From NCBI GenBank assembly GCA_945988915.1, contig CAMFTS010000009.1:1-23191 (forward strand): a stretch of DNA of 23,191 nucleotides, written 5' to 3'. Position 1 is the stretch's first letter. Every line of letters starts with the position of its first letter. Positions 1-8,544 of the stretch are shown one piece after another. The position numbers and the translations under genes are program-made. Source of the stretch: an uncultured Clostridia bacterium. Its GTDB lineage: Bacteria > Bacillota > Clostridia > Oscillospirales > Acutalibacteraceae. The notes under the pieces were generated by a model. The model searched no databases, was not told where the DNA came from, and saw only the letters and a list, made by a program, of their open reading frames with translations.

Positions 1-1169
1 ATGAATTAAGAGAAAAAATTAAAGAATATCTTGAAATTCTCGGTTCGGAAACAAAGATTAAGGAAATTGTTAAAACAGAGCTTTCCGCTATCGGACAGAA
101 ATTCGGTGACGAAAGAAGAACTGAAATTTCCAATGTTGCAGGCGAGGTTGATATAGAAGACCTTATACCCGAAGAAGATTGCGTTTATACTCTGACAAAG
201 ATGGGTTACATTAAGCGTCAGTCAGCTTCAACATATCAGAGCCAGCGCAGAGGCGGTAAGGGCATTAAGGGTATGTCGAGAAGAGAAGAGGACTATGCAG
301 AAACAATGTTTACCTGCTCTTCACACGACTATATTATGTTCTTTACATCTCTCGGCAAGGTATATAGACTTAAGGGTTATGAAATTCCTGAGGGAAGCCG
401 TTCAAGTAAGGGTATGAATGTTGTTAATATTCTTCCTATTGAATCAGGCGAAAAGATTACCGCTATGATTCGCGTTCCCGATTTCAACGAAGAAGAGAAT
501 TTCTATCTCTGTATGCTTACACATAACGGCGTTATCAAGAGAACTCCTCTTAACGCATACAAGAATATCCGTAAGACAGGTATTCTTGCAATCAATCTTG
601 ACGAAGGCGACGAGCTTCATTGGGTTGCTCTTACCGACGGTACAAAGGATATTATGGTTGCGACCAAGCACGGCTATGCCATTACATTTAACGAAGCAGA
701 CGCAAGAGTTATCGGCAGAACTGCAAGAGGTGTTAAAGCTATTGCTTTACGCGGTGACGATAAGGTAACAGGTATGTGCATACTTGATCCCGATAAGAAA
801 GTCCTGACCATTTCGGAAACAGGCTACGGCAGACGAAGCACTATTGACAATTACCGTGTTCAGAACAGAGGCGGTAAGGGTATCACTAATTACAAGACGG
901 AGCTTTACGGTGATGTTACGGCTGTTTCTATGATTGACGATGATCAGGATATCATCATAATTTCTTCTGACGGTATTATTATCAGAATTAAGGCAACAGA
1001 CATAAGCACTTTCTCAAGAACATCAAAGGGTGTTCGTGTAATGAGGGTTTCAGAGGGCGAAAAGGTTGTCGCATTCTCAATAGTTGACCACGATGAAGAG
1101 GAAGAATTGGCAGAAGTAGATAATTCCGATACAGAGGGTAACACAGAGGCTCCCGAAACGAGTGAATAA
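1..1169 (+). CDS. gyrA: DNA gyrase subunit A, C-terminal part (5' end outside window)
   Basis: This is the 3' part of gyrA; the reading frame enters at base 3 and gives 388 residues before TAA. GyrA is the breakage-reunion subunit of gyrase, which introduces negative supercoils with GyrB and ATP. The visible part is the end of the coiled-coil/tower region followed by the DNA-wrapping beta-pinwheel domain. The canonical seven-residue GyrA box QRRGGKG lies at 243-263, and a degenerate copy (QNRGGKG) occurs in a later blade, as is usual for the repeated pinwheel blades. The presence of the full GyrA box argues for gyrase rather than topoisomerase IV ParC. The protein ends in an acidic tail rich in Glu/Asp, common in GyrA. 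The active-site tyrosine is upstream of the window and cannot be checked. No obvious terminator follows; the next gene starts 89 bases downstream. Confidence 0.96.
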   Translation, partial: ELREKIKEYLEILGSETKIKEIVKTELSAIGQKFGDERRTEISNVAGEVDIEDLIPEEDCVYTLTKMGYIKRQSASTYQSQRRGGKGIKGMSRREEDYAETMFTCSSHDYIMFFTSLGKVYRLKGYEIPEGSRSSKGMNVVNILPIESGEKITAMIRVPDFNEEENFYLCMLTHNGVIKRTPLNAYKNIRKTGILAINLDEGDELHWVALTDGTKDIMVATKHGYAITFNEADARVIGRTARGVKAIALRGDDKVTGMCILDPDKKVLTISETGYGRRSTIDNYRVQNRGGKGITNYKTELYGDVTAVSMIDDDQDIIIISSDGIIIRIKATDISTFSRTSKGVRVMRVSEGEKVVAFSIVDHDEEEELAEVDNSDTEGNTEAPETSE

Positions 1170-1221
1170 TATTGTTGATAATTTGTTCTTGTTTTAGTAA
1201 CAAAATTTTAATTATCAGGTG

Positions 1222-1258
1222 ATATCTTTTTTAAAAGATTAAAAAAAGGAAAAGATAT
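1222..1258 (+). promoter_or_regulatory. Possible alternative leader hairpins before the CPBP protease gene
   Basis: In the leader, ATATCTTTT (1222-1230) can pair either with AAAAGAT at 1233-1239 or with AAAAGATAT at 1250-1258, which ends at the base before the ATG. The second pairing would place the AAAGGA ribosome binding site (about 1245-1250) in or beside the hairpin. Such complementarity is easy to obtain by chance in AT-rich DNA, so this is only a candidate translational control element. Confidence 0.2.
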
Positions 1259-2248
1259 ATGTACTATCAGCAAAATATTGATTATCAGTTGTATTCCGTA
1301 AAACAAAATGAAAAAAGAAAGCTTTTATCAATCGGTAAGGCATGCGGCGCAGCAGTAGTCAGTTTCGCCGTATTAGGAATGGTGTTAAGCTTAATTCTGT
1401 TTAATTTCAGAGGATTTGTTGACCTTTATGAAACAAACGGCATCTTTTCATCTGCTTTTACTGCCTGCCTTGCTGTATTTACACTGTTTTTACCGTTTCT
1501 TTTTTCTTATCTGTCATTAAAAAAGAAAAATATTATCGGTGAATTGCCGTTTGGTAATCCGCAGGACAAAAATGAATTTTTTCTGATTATTCCGATTGCT
1601 ATTATGGTTTGCTTTATCGGCAGTATTTTTACAGGATTATTATCAACTTTTTTTGATGTTTGCTTCGGAATAGAATTTTTTCAGCCTGATGACACATCCG
1701 ATTACTCAACGCTATCCGGCATACTTCTTGCGGAATTGGCTACCGCTGTAGTTCCCGCTTTAGTAGAAGAATTTGCAATAAGGGGCGTTGTAATGCAGTC
1801 ACTTCGCAGATACGGCGACAGATTTGCAATTATTATGTCATCATTTGTTTTTGCACTTATGCACGGCAATATGGTACAAATTCCGTTTGCATTTATTGCG
1901 GGTATTGCAATCGGTTATGCAGTAATTAAAACCGGCAGTCTCTGGACGGGAATTATTATTCATTTTATAAATAATTCAATGGCTGTTCTCTCAATGATTG
2001 CGTTTGATAATCTTTCGGAACGGGGCAGTACAATTTTTACTGTATGTATGTATTCTGTTGTGTTTATATTCGGTTTAATTTGTGCCGGTTTGTACTATAA
2101 AAAGAACGGAAATATTTTTTACGGTCTTTCAAACGGAAATATATATTATTTGAACAACGGCGAAAAAGCGAAGAGCTTTATTGTAAATGTTCCGATGGCA
2201 TTGGCAATAGCGATTCTCATTGCCGAAACAGCTATGTATATAAACTGA
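1259..2248 (+). CDS. CPBP family intramembrane (CAAX-type) metalloprotease
   Basis: A 329-residue multi-spanning membrane protein. The hallmark motifs of the CPBP/Abi (CAAX prenyl protease 2) family are all present: Glu170-Glu171-x3-Arg175, a second motif ending in His202 (FALMH), and a third at His235 followed by Asn238/Asn239 (HFINN). In this family these residues activate water in a membrane-embedded, metal-type active site. Hydrophobic stretches at about residues 27-50, 65-85, 105-130, 155-168, 190-225, 255-277 and at the C-terminus fit an integral membrane protein. Bacterial members act in peptide processing, bacteriocin self-immunity or membrane-protein turnover; the substrate here cannot be told from sequence. 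An AAAGGA ribosome binding site lies about 8 bases before the ATG. The stop codon overlaps the tadA start by one base (TGATG), so the two are probably translationally coupled. Confidence 0.88.
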   Translation: MYYQQNIDYQLYSVKQNEKRKLLSIGKACGAAVVSFAVLGMVLSLILFNFRGFVDLYETNGIFSSAFTACLAVFTLFLPFLFSYLSLKKKNIIGELPFGNPQDKNEFFLIIPIAIMVCFIGSIFTGLLSTFFDVCFGIEFFQPDDTSDYSTLSGILLAELATAVVPALVEEFAIRGVVMQSLRRYGDRFAIIMSSFVFALMHGNMVQIPFAFIAGIAIGYAVIKTGSLWTGIIIHFINNSMAVLSMIAFDNLSERGSTIFTVCMYSVVFIFGLICAGLYYKKNGNIFYGLSNGNIYYLNNGEKAKSFIVNVPMALAIAILIAETAMYIN

Positions 2249-2700
2249 TGGATAAAAATGATTTTATGATGCTTGCACTTGAGCAGGCGAAAATAGCATA
2301 TAATGACGGCGAAGTGCCTGTCGGGGCTGTGATTGTCAGAAACGGAGAAGTTGTTTCTACGGGCAGAAATCGCAGAGAAAAAGAAAAAAATGCTTTGTGC
2401 CACGCCGAAATAGAGGCAATAAACGGGGCTTGTAAAAAGCTCGGCGGCTGGCGGCTCTGGGAGTGCGAAATGTATGTCACGCTTGAGCCGTGTCCTATGT
2501 GCGCGGGTGCAATTATCAATTCAAGGTTAATAAAAGTTACTTACGGCGCAAAAGATAATAAAAACGGTGCAGTTAATTCTGTTGCCGAAATGTTTTCTTT
2601 GCCGTTTACACATAAGCCCGAGTATGAGGGCGGAGTAATGGAAAAAGAATGTTCGGAAATTCTATCTGACTTCTTTTTACAACTGCGAAAAAAGAAATAA
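2248..2700 (+). CDS. tadA: tRNA-specific adenosine-34 deaminase TadA
   Basis: A 150-residue zinc-dependent cytidine/adenosine deaminase fold protein. It has the proton-shuttle motif H52-A-E54 and the zinc site P-C82-P-M-C85, together with the family's N-terminal pattern of many alanines and GEVPVGAV. TadA converts the wobble adenosine of tRNA-Arg(ACG) to inosine in the cytoplasm. The length matches the usual 145-170 residues. Guanine deaminase and other CDA-family enzymes are alternatives, but the EPCPMCAGA context and the C-terminal Lys/Arg-rich tail (LRKKK) fit TadA best. It starts inside the stop codon of the membrane protease gene and is followed after 26 bases by the Mrp gene, so the three are probably co-transcribed. 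Confidence 0.93.
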   Translation: MDKNDFMMLALEQAKIAYNDGEVPVGAVIVRNGEVVSTGRNRREKEKNALCHAEIEAINGACKKLGGWRLWECEMYVTLEPCPMCAGAIINSRLIKVTYGAKDNKNGAVNSVAEMFSLPFTHKPEYEGGVMEKECSEILSDFFLQLRKKK

Positions 2701-2726
2701 TAAATCAAATTTAAAGGAGAAGAATA

Positions 2727-3539
2727 ATGGGTTGTAATCACGATTGCTCAAGTTGTTCATCAAAATGCGGTGATGAAAAGCAGGATATGCGTCTTCCCGT
2801 AAATGAATACAGTACCGTAAAAAAAGTTATAGGTGTAGTCAGTGGTAAAGGCGGTGTAGGTAAAAGTACAGTTACATCTTTACTTGCAGTGGCGGCACAG
2901 TCAAAGGGCTTGCAGACAGCCATTCTTGATGCCGATGTAACAGGTCCGTCTATTCCTAAGGCTTTCGGTATTCATCAGCGTGCAGAGGGTGACGAACAGG
3001 GTCTTTTCCCGGCAGAATCAAAACTCGGTATCAGAGTTATGAGCGTGAATCTTCTGCTTGAAAAGGAAGATGCTCCGGTCGTTTGGAGAGGTCCTGTAAT
3101 TTCAGGCGTTATAAATCAGTTCTGGCAGGAGGTTATGTGGGGAGATGTTGACTGTATGTTCGTTGATATGCCTCCGGGAACAGGCGATGTTCCGCTGACT
3201 GTATTCCAGGGACTTCCGCTTGACGGAATTATCATCGTTACAACTCCTCAGGATCTTGTTACAATGATTGTTAAAAAGGCATACAATATGGCAAAGCTTA
3301 TGAATATTCCCATTTTAGGTCTTGTTGAAAATATGAGCTATTTTGAATGTCCGGACTGTCATAAAAAACACTCGATTTTCGGTGAAAGCAAAATTGATGA
3401 AGTTGCAGAGGAGCTTGGAGTTCCTGTGTTGGCGCGCCTTCCTATTGACCCGAAGACAGCAAATCTTGTTGATAAGGGTGCCGTTGAGCTTGTTGATACG
3501 GATATTTTGCTTCCGATTATTGATAAATTGTCAAATTGA
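2727..3539 (+). CDS. Mrp/NBP35 family Fe-S cluster carrier ATPase
   Basis: A 270-residue P-loop ATPase of the Mrp/ApbC/Nbp35 group of the MinD/ParA superfamily, which binds [4Fe-4S] clusters and delivers them to apoproteins in the cytoplasm. The deviant Walker A motif GKGGVGKST is at residues 40-48. The DMPPGTGD switch/Walker B region is present, and the CxxC pair that holds the bridging cluster is at Cys208/Cys211. The N-terminus carries four extra cysteines (3, 7, 10, 14) in a C-x3-C-x2-C-x3-C pattern, resembling the N-terminal cluster of Nbp35-type proteins rather than E. coli ApbC; the Mrp N-terminal DUF59 domain is missing. A strong AAAGGAG ribosome binding site lies 5-7 bases upstream. 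The gene is last in its transcription unit, with a terminator just downstream. Confidence 0.93.
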   Translation: MGCNHDCSSCSSKCGDEKQDMRLPVNEYSTVKKVIGVVSGKGGVGKSTVTSLLAVAAQSKGLQTAILDADVTGPSIPKAFGIHQRAEGDEQGLFPAESKLGIRVMSVNLLLEKEDAPVVWRGPVISGVINQFWQEVMWGDVDCMFVDMPPGTGDVPLTVFQGLPLDGIIIVTTPQDLVTMIVKKAYNMAKLMNIPILGLVENMSYFECPDCHKKHSIFGESKIDEVAEELGVPVLARLPIDPKTANLVDKGAVELVDTDILLPIIDKLSN

Positions 3540-3553
3540 ATAAAAAATCAGAG

Positions 3554-3585
3554 AAAACACCTGTAATATTTACGGGTGTTTTTTT
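3554..3585 (+). terminator. Intrinsic terminator after the mrp gene
   Basis: The arms AAAACACCTGTA (3554-3565) and TACGGGTGTTTT (3571-3582) pair over 12 positions with one G-T wobble around a five-base loop. The 3' arm runs directly into a T tract. It lies 15 bases past the mrp stop and just before the glyA promoter. Confidence 0.9.
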
Positions 3586-3594
3586 AATATCGTA

Positions 3595-3624
3595 TTGAAT
3601 TAACCATATATTAAATGATATAAT
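3595..3624 (+). promoter_or_regulatory. Sigma-A type promoter of the glyA-galU run
   Basis: A -35 box TTGAAT (3595-3600) is followed by an 18-base spacer and a perfect -10 TATAAT (3619-3624), which is preceded by TGA so that it also has the extended -10 form. Transcription should start around 3630-3632. This lies just after the mrp terminator, so a new transcription unit begins here. Confidence 0.8.
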
Positions 3625-3671
3625 CTAATATGTATAATCGGATATTATTATTGAAAGAGAGGAATTTGAAA

Positions 3672-4922
3672 TTGTATAACGATGTTTTTGATTCAGTGGA
3701 GTTTGTATCTCGCTACGATGCTGAGGTAGGCGAGGCTATGGGAAAAGAGCTCGCCCGTCAAAAAAGAAATATTGAACTTATTGCAAGTGAAAATATTGTT
3801 TCTCCGGCAGTAATGGCGGCTATGGGCAGCGTCCTTACAAACAAATATGCAGAAGGATATCCCGCACACCGTTATTACGGCGGTTGTGAATGTGTTGATA
3901 TTGTAGAAGATATTGCCCGTGACAGAGTTAAAAAGCTTTTCGGTGCAAACTATGCAAATGTTCAGCCTCATTCGGGAGCTCAGGCAAATATCGCAGTTTA
4001 TTTTGCCCTGCTTCAGCCGGGTGATACTGTAATGGGAATGAATCTTAACGAGGGCGGTCATTTGACTCACGGCAGTCCTGTTAATATGTCAGGCAGCTAT
4101 TTTAACTTTGTTCCTTACGGTATCAATGAAAACGGTTTTATTGATTATGATGAATTTGAAAGATTGGCAAAGGAATGTAAACCGAAGCTTATCGTAGCAG
4201 GCGCATCTGCATATCCGAGAGTAATCGATTTTAAGAGAATTTCTGAAATTGCTAAAGAAGTCGGCGCATATTTTATGGTCGATATGGCTCATATTGCAGG
4301 TCTTGTTGCGGCAGGTCTTCATCCGTCACCGGTACCGTATGCAGATGTTGTTACTTCAACAACGCACAAAACATTAAGAGGACCGAGAGGCGGACTTATT
4401 CTTGCAAATGATGAAGAGCTCGGCAAGAAATTCAATAAAGCAATTTTCCCGGGAACACAGGGCGGCCCGTTGATGCATATCATTGCAGGTAAGGCAGTTT
4501 GCTTCGGTGAAGCTCTCAAGCCCGAATTCAAAGAATATCAGCAGAAAGTTATTGATAACTGTCAGGCACTCGCAAAGGCAATGCTTGATAACGGATTTAA
4601 TCTTGTTTCGGGCGGCAGTGACAATCATCTTATGCTTGTTGATCTTCGTTCAAAGAACATCACAGGTAAAGAGCTTGAACAAAGACTTGACAAGGTGTAT
4701 ATTACAGCAAATAAAAACGCTATTCCCAATGACCCTGAAAAGCCATTCGTTACAAGCGGTTTAAGACTCGGCACTCCTGCTGTTACTACAAGAGGATTAG
4801 GCGCAGAGGAAATGGTTAAAATTGCTGAATACATTTCACTTGCTGCAACCGACTTTGATGAAAAAGCAGATTATATTCGCGAAGGTGTTACGGAAATCTG
4901 TAACAAGTTTCCGCTTTATTGA
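3672..4922 (+). CDS. glyA: Serine hydroxymethyltransferase
   Basis: A PLP-dependent enzyme that interconverts serine and glycine while moving a one-carbon unit to tetrahydrofolate. The family motifs ELIASEN, the YYGG region and THKTLRGPRGG are present; Lys233 of the last is the Schiff-base lysine. The open frame extends to an ATG at 3630, but that ATG sits on the predicted transcription start. I therefore place the start at TTG 3672, with a GAGAGG ribosome binding site 9 bases upstream. This gives 416 residues, the usual family length, beginning close to where other GlyA proteins begin. TTG 3666 is in frame but too near the ribosome binding site. It is the first gene after its promoter and has dapF 49 bases downstream. 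No glycine or THF riboswitch fits in the roughly 40-base leader. Confidence 0.95.
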   Translation: MYNDVFDSVEFVSRYDAEVGEAMGKELARQKRNIELIASENIVSPAVMAAMGSVLTNKYAEGYPAHRYYGGCECVDIVEDIARDRVKKLFGANYANVQPHSGAQANIAVYFALLQPGDTVMGMNLNEGGHLTHGSPVNMSGSYFNFVPYGINENGFIDYDEFERLAKECKPKLIVAGASAYPRVIDFKRISEIAKEVGAYFMVDMAHIAGLVAAGLHPSPVPYADVVTSTTHKTLRGPRGGLILANDEELGKKFNKAIFPGTQGGPLMHIIAGKAVCFGEALKPEFKEYQQKVIDNCQALAKAMLDNGFNLVSGGSDNHLMLVDLRSKNITGKELEQRLDKVYITANKNAIPNDPEKPFVTSGLRLGTPAVTTRGLGAEEMVKIAEYISLAATDFDEKADYIREGVTEICNKFPLY

Positions 4923-4971
4923 TATATTGTAACAGTAGCTTTTTATTCTGAAAAATGATCGGAGGATTATT

Positions 4972-5808
4972 ATGAAATTTACAAAAATGCAAGGTGCAGG
5001 TAATGATTATATTTATGTTAACTGCTTTAAAGAAACTGTAAAAGATCCCGAGAAGTTTTCAATCAAAGTAAGCGACAGGCATTTCGGAATCGGTTCCGAC
5101 GGACTTATTATGATTTGTCCGAGCGAAGTTGCCGATTTTAAAATGGATATGTATAATGCTGACGGCTCAAGAGGCAAAATGTGCGGTAACGGTACCCGAT
5201 GCGTAGCTAAATATGTTTACGATAATAAAATGACCGACAAAGAGGAAATTTCACTTGAAACTCTGAGCGGTATTAAGTATATCAAGGTTACCGTTGAAGA
5301 TGAAAAGGTAGTTGCGGCAACGGTAAATATGGGCAGTCCCATTTTGAAGGGAAAGGAAATCCCGACAAAATTCGACTTGGATAAAGTCGTTAGACAAAAA
5401 CTAACTATCGACAAAAAAGATTATGAGATTACTTGCGTTTCAATGGGTAATCCGCATTGTATTGTTTTCGTTGACGATGTTAAGAGCCTTGAACTTGAAA
5501 AAATCGGTCCGCTATTCGAAAATAATGAAATGTTCCCTGAAAGAATCAACACGGAGTTTGTTCATATTATCAGCGAAAACGAATTTGATATGAGAGTATG
5601 GGAGCGCGGTTCGGGCGAAACGCTTGCCTGCGGAACAGGAGCTTGTGCGTCAACTGTCGCAGCAATACTTAACGGCTACTGTCAATCGGACAGGGAGATT
5701 AAAGTAAATCTTATCGGCGGCACACTTTATGTAAATTGGACAAAGGACGGCGATGTTTATATGACCGGTCCGGCAGAGAAAATATGTGACGGCGAAATTG
5801 AAGAATAA
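4972..5808 (+). CDS. dapF: Diaminopimelate epimerase
   Basis: A 278-residue cofactor-independent epimerase that converts LL- to meso-diaminopimelate, needed for lysine and for peptidoglycan cross-linking. The two catalytic cysteines that act as acid/base pair are visible: Cys71 in MCGNGTRC and Cys220 in the ACGTGACAS motif. The N-terminus (MxFTKMQGAGNDY) is the standard family start, and length matches the usual 270-285. A strong CGGAGGA ribosome binding site precedes the ATG. dapL begins 23 bases downstream; the pair catalyses successive steps, with DapL making the LL-DAP that DapF epimerises. Confidence 0.97.
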   Translation: MKFTKMQGAGNDYIYVNCFKETVKDPEKFSIKVSDRHFGIGSDGLIMICPSEVADFKMDMYNADGSRGKMCGNGTRCVAKYVYDNKMTDKEEISLETLSGIKYIKVTVEDEKVVAATVNMGSPILKGKEIPTKFDLDKVVRQKLTIDKKDYEITCVSMGNPHCIVFVDDVKSLELEKIGPLFENNEMFPERINTEFVHIISENEFDMRVWERGSGETLACGTGACASTVAAILNGYCQSDREIKVNLIGGTLYVNWTKDGDVYMTGPAEKICDGEIEE

Positions 5809-5831
5809 GGAATAAATATTGGAGGCAAAAA

Positions 5832-7055
5832 ATGAAAATAAATGAAAACTTTCTTAAAATTGAAAGCAGCTATCTTTTTTCAAATATCGCAAAAAAGGTA
5901 AGAGAATATTCTGCTGCAAATCCTGAAAAGGCAAAGAACATAATCAGACTCGGTATCGGTGATGTTACTCTTCCGCTTGCACCTGCCTGCATTGAAGCAA
6001 TGCACAAGGCTGTTGATGAAATGTCACACGGAGAAACCTTCAGAGGATATCCGCCTGAATACGGATATGATTTTCTTCTTGAAGCTATCAGAGAAAACGA
6101 TTACACGGCAAGAGGCGTAGAGCTTGATGTTTCAGAAATCTTTGTTTCTGACGGTGCAAAGAGCGATACAGGTAACATCGGTGATATTTTCTCTCTTGAA
6201 AACAAGGTAGCAATTTGCGATCCGGTTTACCCAGTATATGTTGACACCAATGTTATGTCAGGACGCTCGGGAAATAAGGTTGACGGCAAATGGTCAAACA
6301 TTTACTATATGCCTTGCCTTGCAGAAAACAATTTCTTGCCGCAGATTCCAACCGAAAAGGTTGATATTATTTATCTTTGTTTCCCGAACAACCCAACCGG
6401 TATGGCTATTACAAAGGCTGAACTCAAAAAATGGGTTGACTATGCAAATGAAAACGGAGCTGTAATTCTTTACGATGCTGCATATGAAGCATTTGTAACG
6501 GAAGAGGATGTTCCCCATACAATTTATGAAATTGAGGGTGCAAAGACATGTGCTATTGAATTCAAGTCATTCTCAAAAACAGCGGGCTTTACAGGCGTTC
6601 GTTGCGGATACACGGTAGTTCCTCACGAGCTTAAGGCTGCTGACGGAACAGAGCTTAATAAGCTTTGGGCAAGACGCCAGGCAACAAAGTTTAACGGCGT
6701 TTCTTATATTACGCAGAGAGCTGCCGAAGCAGTTTATTCTCCCGAGGGCAAACAGCAGGTAAGAGATATTATTGCTTTCTATCAGAATAACGCAAAAACT
6801 ATTTTTGAAGGTCTTAAAGCTTGCGGTTTTGAAGTTTATGGCGCAAAGAATTCACCGTATGTATGGCTCAAGACTCCTGATAATATGGGCAGCTGGGAAT
6901 TCTTTGATTTACTTCTCAACGAATTACAGGTTGTCGGTACTCCGGGCGAGGGCTTCGGTCCCAACGGTGAGGGATATTTCAGACTTACTGCTTTCGGTTC
7001 AAAAGAGAACACGGAAAAAGCAGTTGAAAGAATTAAGAATTATTTTGTAAAATAA
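5832..7055 (+). CDS. dapL: LL-diaminopimelate aminotransferase
   Basis: A 407-residue fold-type I PLP aminotransferase that makes LL-DAP directly from tetrahydrodipicolinate and glutamate, bypassing the acylated intermediates of the DapC/D/E route. The PLP-binding lysine is Lys249 in SFSKTAGFTGVRCG, and the N-terminal RLGIGDVTLPL region and SDGAKSDTGNI are typical of DapL rather than of general aspartate aminotransferases. Length fits the family (about 405-412). A TTGGAGG ribosome binding site precedes the ATG. Adjacency to dapF supports the assignment and predicts that this organism may lack dapD/dapE. Confidence 0.95.
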   Translation: MKINENFLKIESSYLFSNIAKKVREYSAANPEKAKNIIRLGIGDVTLPLAPACIEAMHKAVDEMSHGETFRGYPPEYGYDFLLEAIRENDYTARGVELDVSEIFVSDGAKSDTGNIGDIFSLENKVAICDPVYPVYVDTNVMSGRSGNKVDGKWSNIYYMPCLAENNFLPQIPTEKVDIIYLCFPNNPTGMAITKAELKKWVDYANENGAVILYDAAYEAFVTEEDVPHTIYEIEGAKTCAIEFKSFSKTAGFTGVRCGYTVVPHELKAADGTELNKLWARRQATKFNGVSYITQRAAEAVYSPEGKQQVRDIIAFYQNNAKTIFEGLKACGFEVYGAKNSPYVWLKTPDNMGSWEFFDLLLNELQVVGTPGEGFGPNGEGYFRLTAFGSKENTEKAVERIKNYFVK

Positions 7056-7082
7056 GAATATCAAAAATAGAGGAGATTCAAA

Positions 7083-8513
7083 ATGAAAGACATTTATGAA
7101 AGTCCGTTAAATTCAAGATATTCAAGTGCTGAAATGAAATATATTTTCTCACCTGATTACAAATTCAGAACTTGGAGAAAGCTTTGGATTGCACTTGCAG
7201 AAAGCGAAAAAGAGCTTGGCCTTAATATTACCGATGAACAAATTTCAGAGCTTAAGGCTTATGCCGACGACATAAACTATGAGGTCGCTGAGGCGCGCGA
7301 AAAGGAAGTGCGCCACGATGTAATGAGTCATGTTTTTGCATACGGTCAGCAGTGCCCGAATGCAAAGGGTATTATTCACCTTGGGGCAACCTCCTGCTAT
7401 GTCGGTGACAATACAGACGTTATCATAATGACCGAGGCTTTAAAAATTGTTCGCAAAAAGCTTGTTAATGTTATCAATGAGCTTTCAAAGTTTGCGGATA
7501 AGTATAAAGATATGCCTTGTCTTGCATACACACATTATCAGCCTGCACAGCCTACAACAGTGGGAAAACGCGCTTCGCTCTGGCTTTCTGATTTAGTTAT
7601 GGATATGAATTCACTTGAATTCCAGATTTCACAAATGCGTTTGCTTGGTTCAAAGGGAACAACAGGTACACAGGCATCATTTGTCGAATTATTCAACGGC
7701 GATTCAGAAAAAATTAAGACGCTTGATAAAAAAATTGCCGAGAAAATGGGCTTTGAAAGCTGTTATATGGTTTCCGGACAAACATATTCAAGAAAGCTTG
7801 ACTATAATGTGCTTTCAGTCCTTGCACAGATTGCGCAGTCTGCTTACAAATTTTCAGGCGACCTTAGAATGTTACAGCACGAAAAGGAAGTTGAGGAGCC
7901 GTTTGAAAAGCATCAGATCGGTTCATCAGCTATGGCATATAAGCGTAATCCGATGAGAAGCGAGAGAATTTCTTCACTTGCAAGATATGTAATTGCAGAT
8001 TCAATTAACCCTGCGATTACTGCCGCAACTCAGTGGTTTGAGAGAACACTTGATGACTCTGCAAACAAGAGAATCAGTATTCCGGAAGCTTTTCTTGCCA
8101 TTGATGCTGTACTTGAGCTTTACATCAATGTTGTAAGCGGTCTTGTTGTGTATCCAAAGATGGTAGAGAAGCACCTGTTAGCAGAATTACCTTTTATGGC
8201 TACCGAAAATATTATGATGGCAGCTGTTAAAAAAGGCGGAGACAGACAGGAATTACACGAAAGAATTCGTGTTCATTCAATGGATGCCGGCAAAGTCGTA
8301 AAAGTTGACGGCGGAGCAAATGACTTGATTGACAGAATTGCCGCTGACGAAATGTTCGGTCTTACTAAGGAAGAAATTCTTGCAGAAATGAAGCCTGAAA
8401 ACTTCATCGGAAGAGCTCCCGAACAGGTAAAAGAATTTATTGAAGCAGAAGTTGCACCGATACTTGAAAAGTACCGCGATGAATTAGGGGTTAATATTGA
8501 GATTAAGGTTTAA
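7083..8513 (+). CDS. purB: Adenylosuccinate lyase
   Basis: A 476-residue member of the fumarase/aspartase superfamily that cleaves SAICAR to AICAR in purine synthesis and adenylosuccinate to AMP. The superfamily signature GSSAMAYKRNPM spans residues 280-291 and contains the mobile-loop catalytic serine. The THYQPAQPT segment around His151 supplies the second catalytic region. It is longer than the roughly 430-residue B. subtilis type and resembles the longer type found in many clostridia and eukaryotes. An AGAGGAG ribosome binding site precedes the ATG. It lies 27 bases after dapL and 31 before the next gene, so it is probably in the same transcript. Argininosuccinate lyase is unlikely because the signature has AYKRNP rather than MPQKKNP. 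Confidence 0.95.
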   Translation: MKDIYESPLNSRYSSAEMKYIFSPDYKFRTWRKLWIALAESEKELGLNITDEQISELKAYADDINYEVAEAREKEVRHDVMSHVFAYGQQCPNAKGIIHLGATSCYVGDNTDVIIMTEALKIVRKKLVNVINELSKFADKYKDMPCLAYTHYQPAQPTTVGKRASLWLSDLVMDMNSLEFQISQMRLLGSKGTTGTQASFVELFNGDSEKIKTLDKKIAEKMGFESCYMVSGQTYSRKLDYNVLSVLAQIAQSAYKFSGDLRMLQHEKEVEEPFEKHQIGSSAMAYKRNPMRSERISSLARYVIADSINPAITAATQWFERTLDDSANKRISIPEAFLAIDAVLELYINVVSGLVVYPKMVEKHLLAELPFMATENIMMAAVKKGGDRQELHERIRVHSMDAGKVVKVDGGANDLIDRIAADEMFGLTKEEILAEMKPENFIGRAPEQVKEFIEAEVAPILEKYRDELGVNIEIKV

Positions 8514-8544
8514 TGAAAAAATCTTGATTTAAGAAGTTGATGTT

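Noticed and set aside
2700..2727. Signal recognition particle RNA or tRNA gene beside tadA, as seen in some Bacillota
   Set aside because: The flanking gaps are 26 bases or a direct overlap, leaving no room for an RNA gene.
3625..3671. Glycine or THF riboswitch before glyA
   Set aside because: The predicted leader is about 40 bases, too short for either class.
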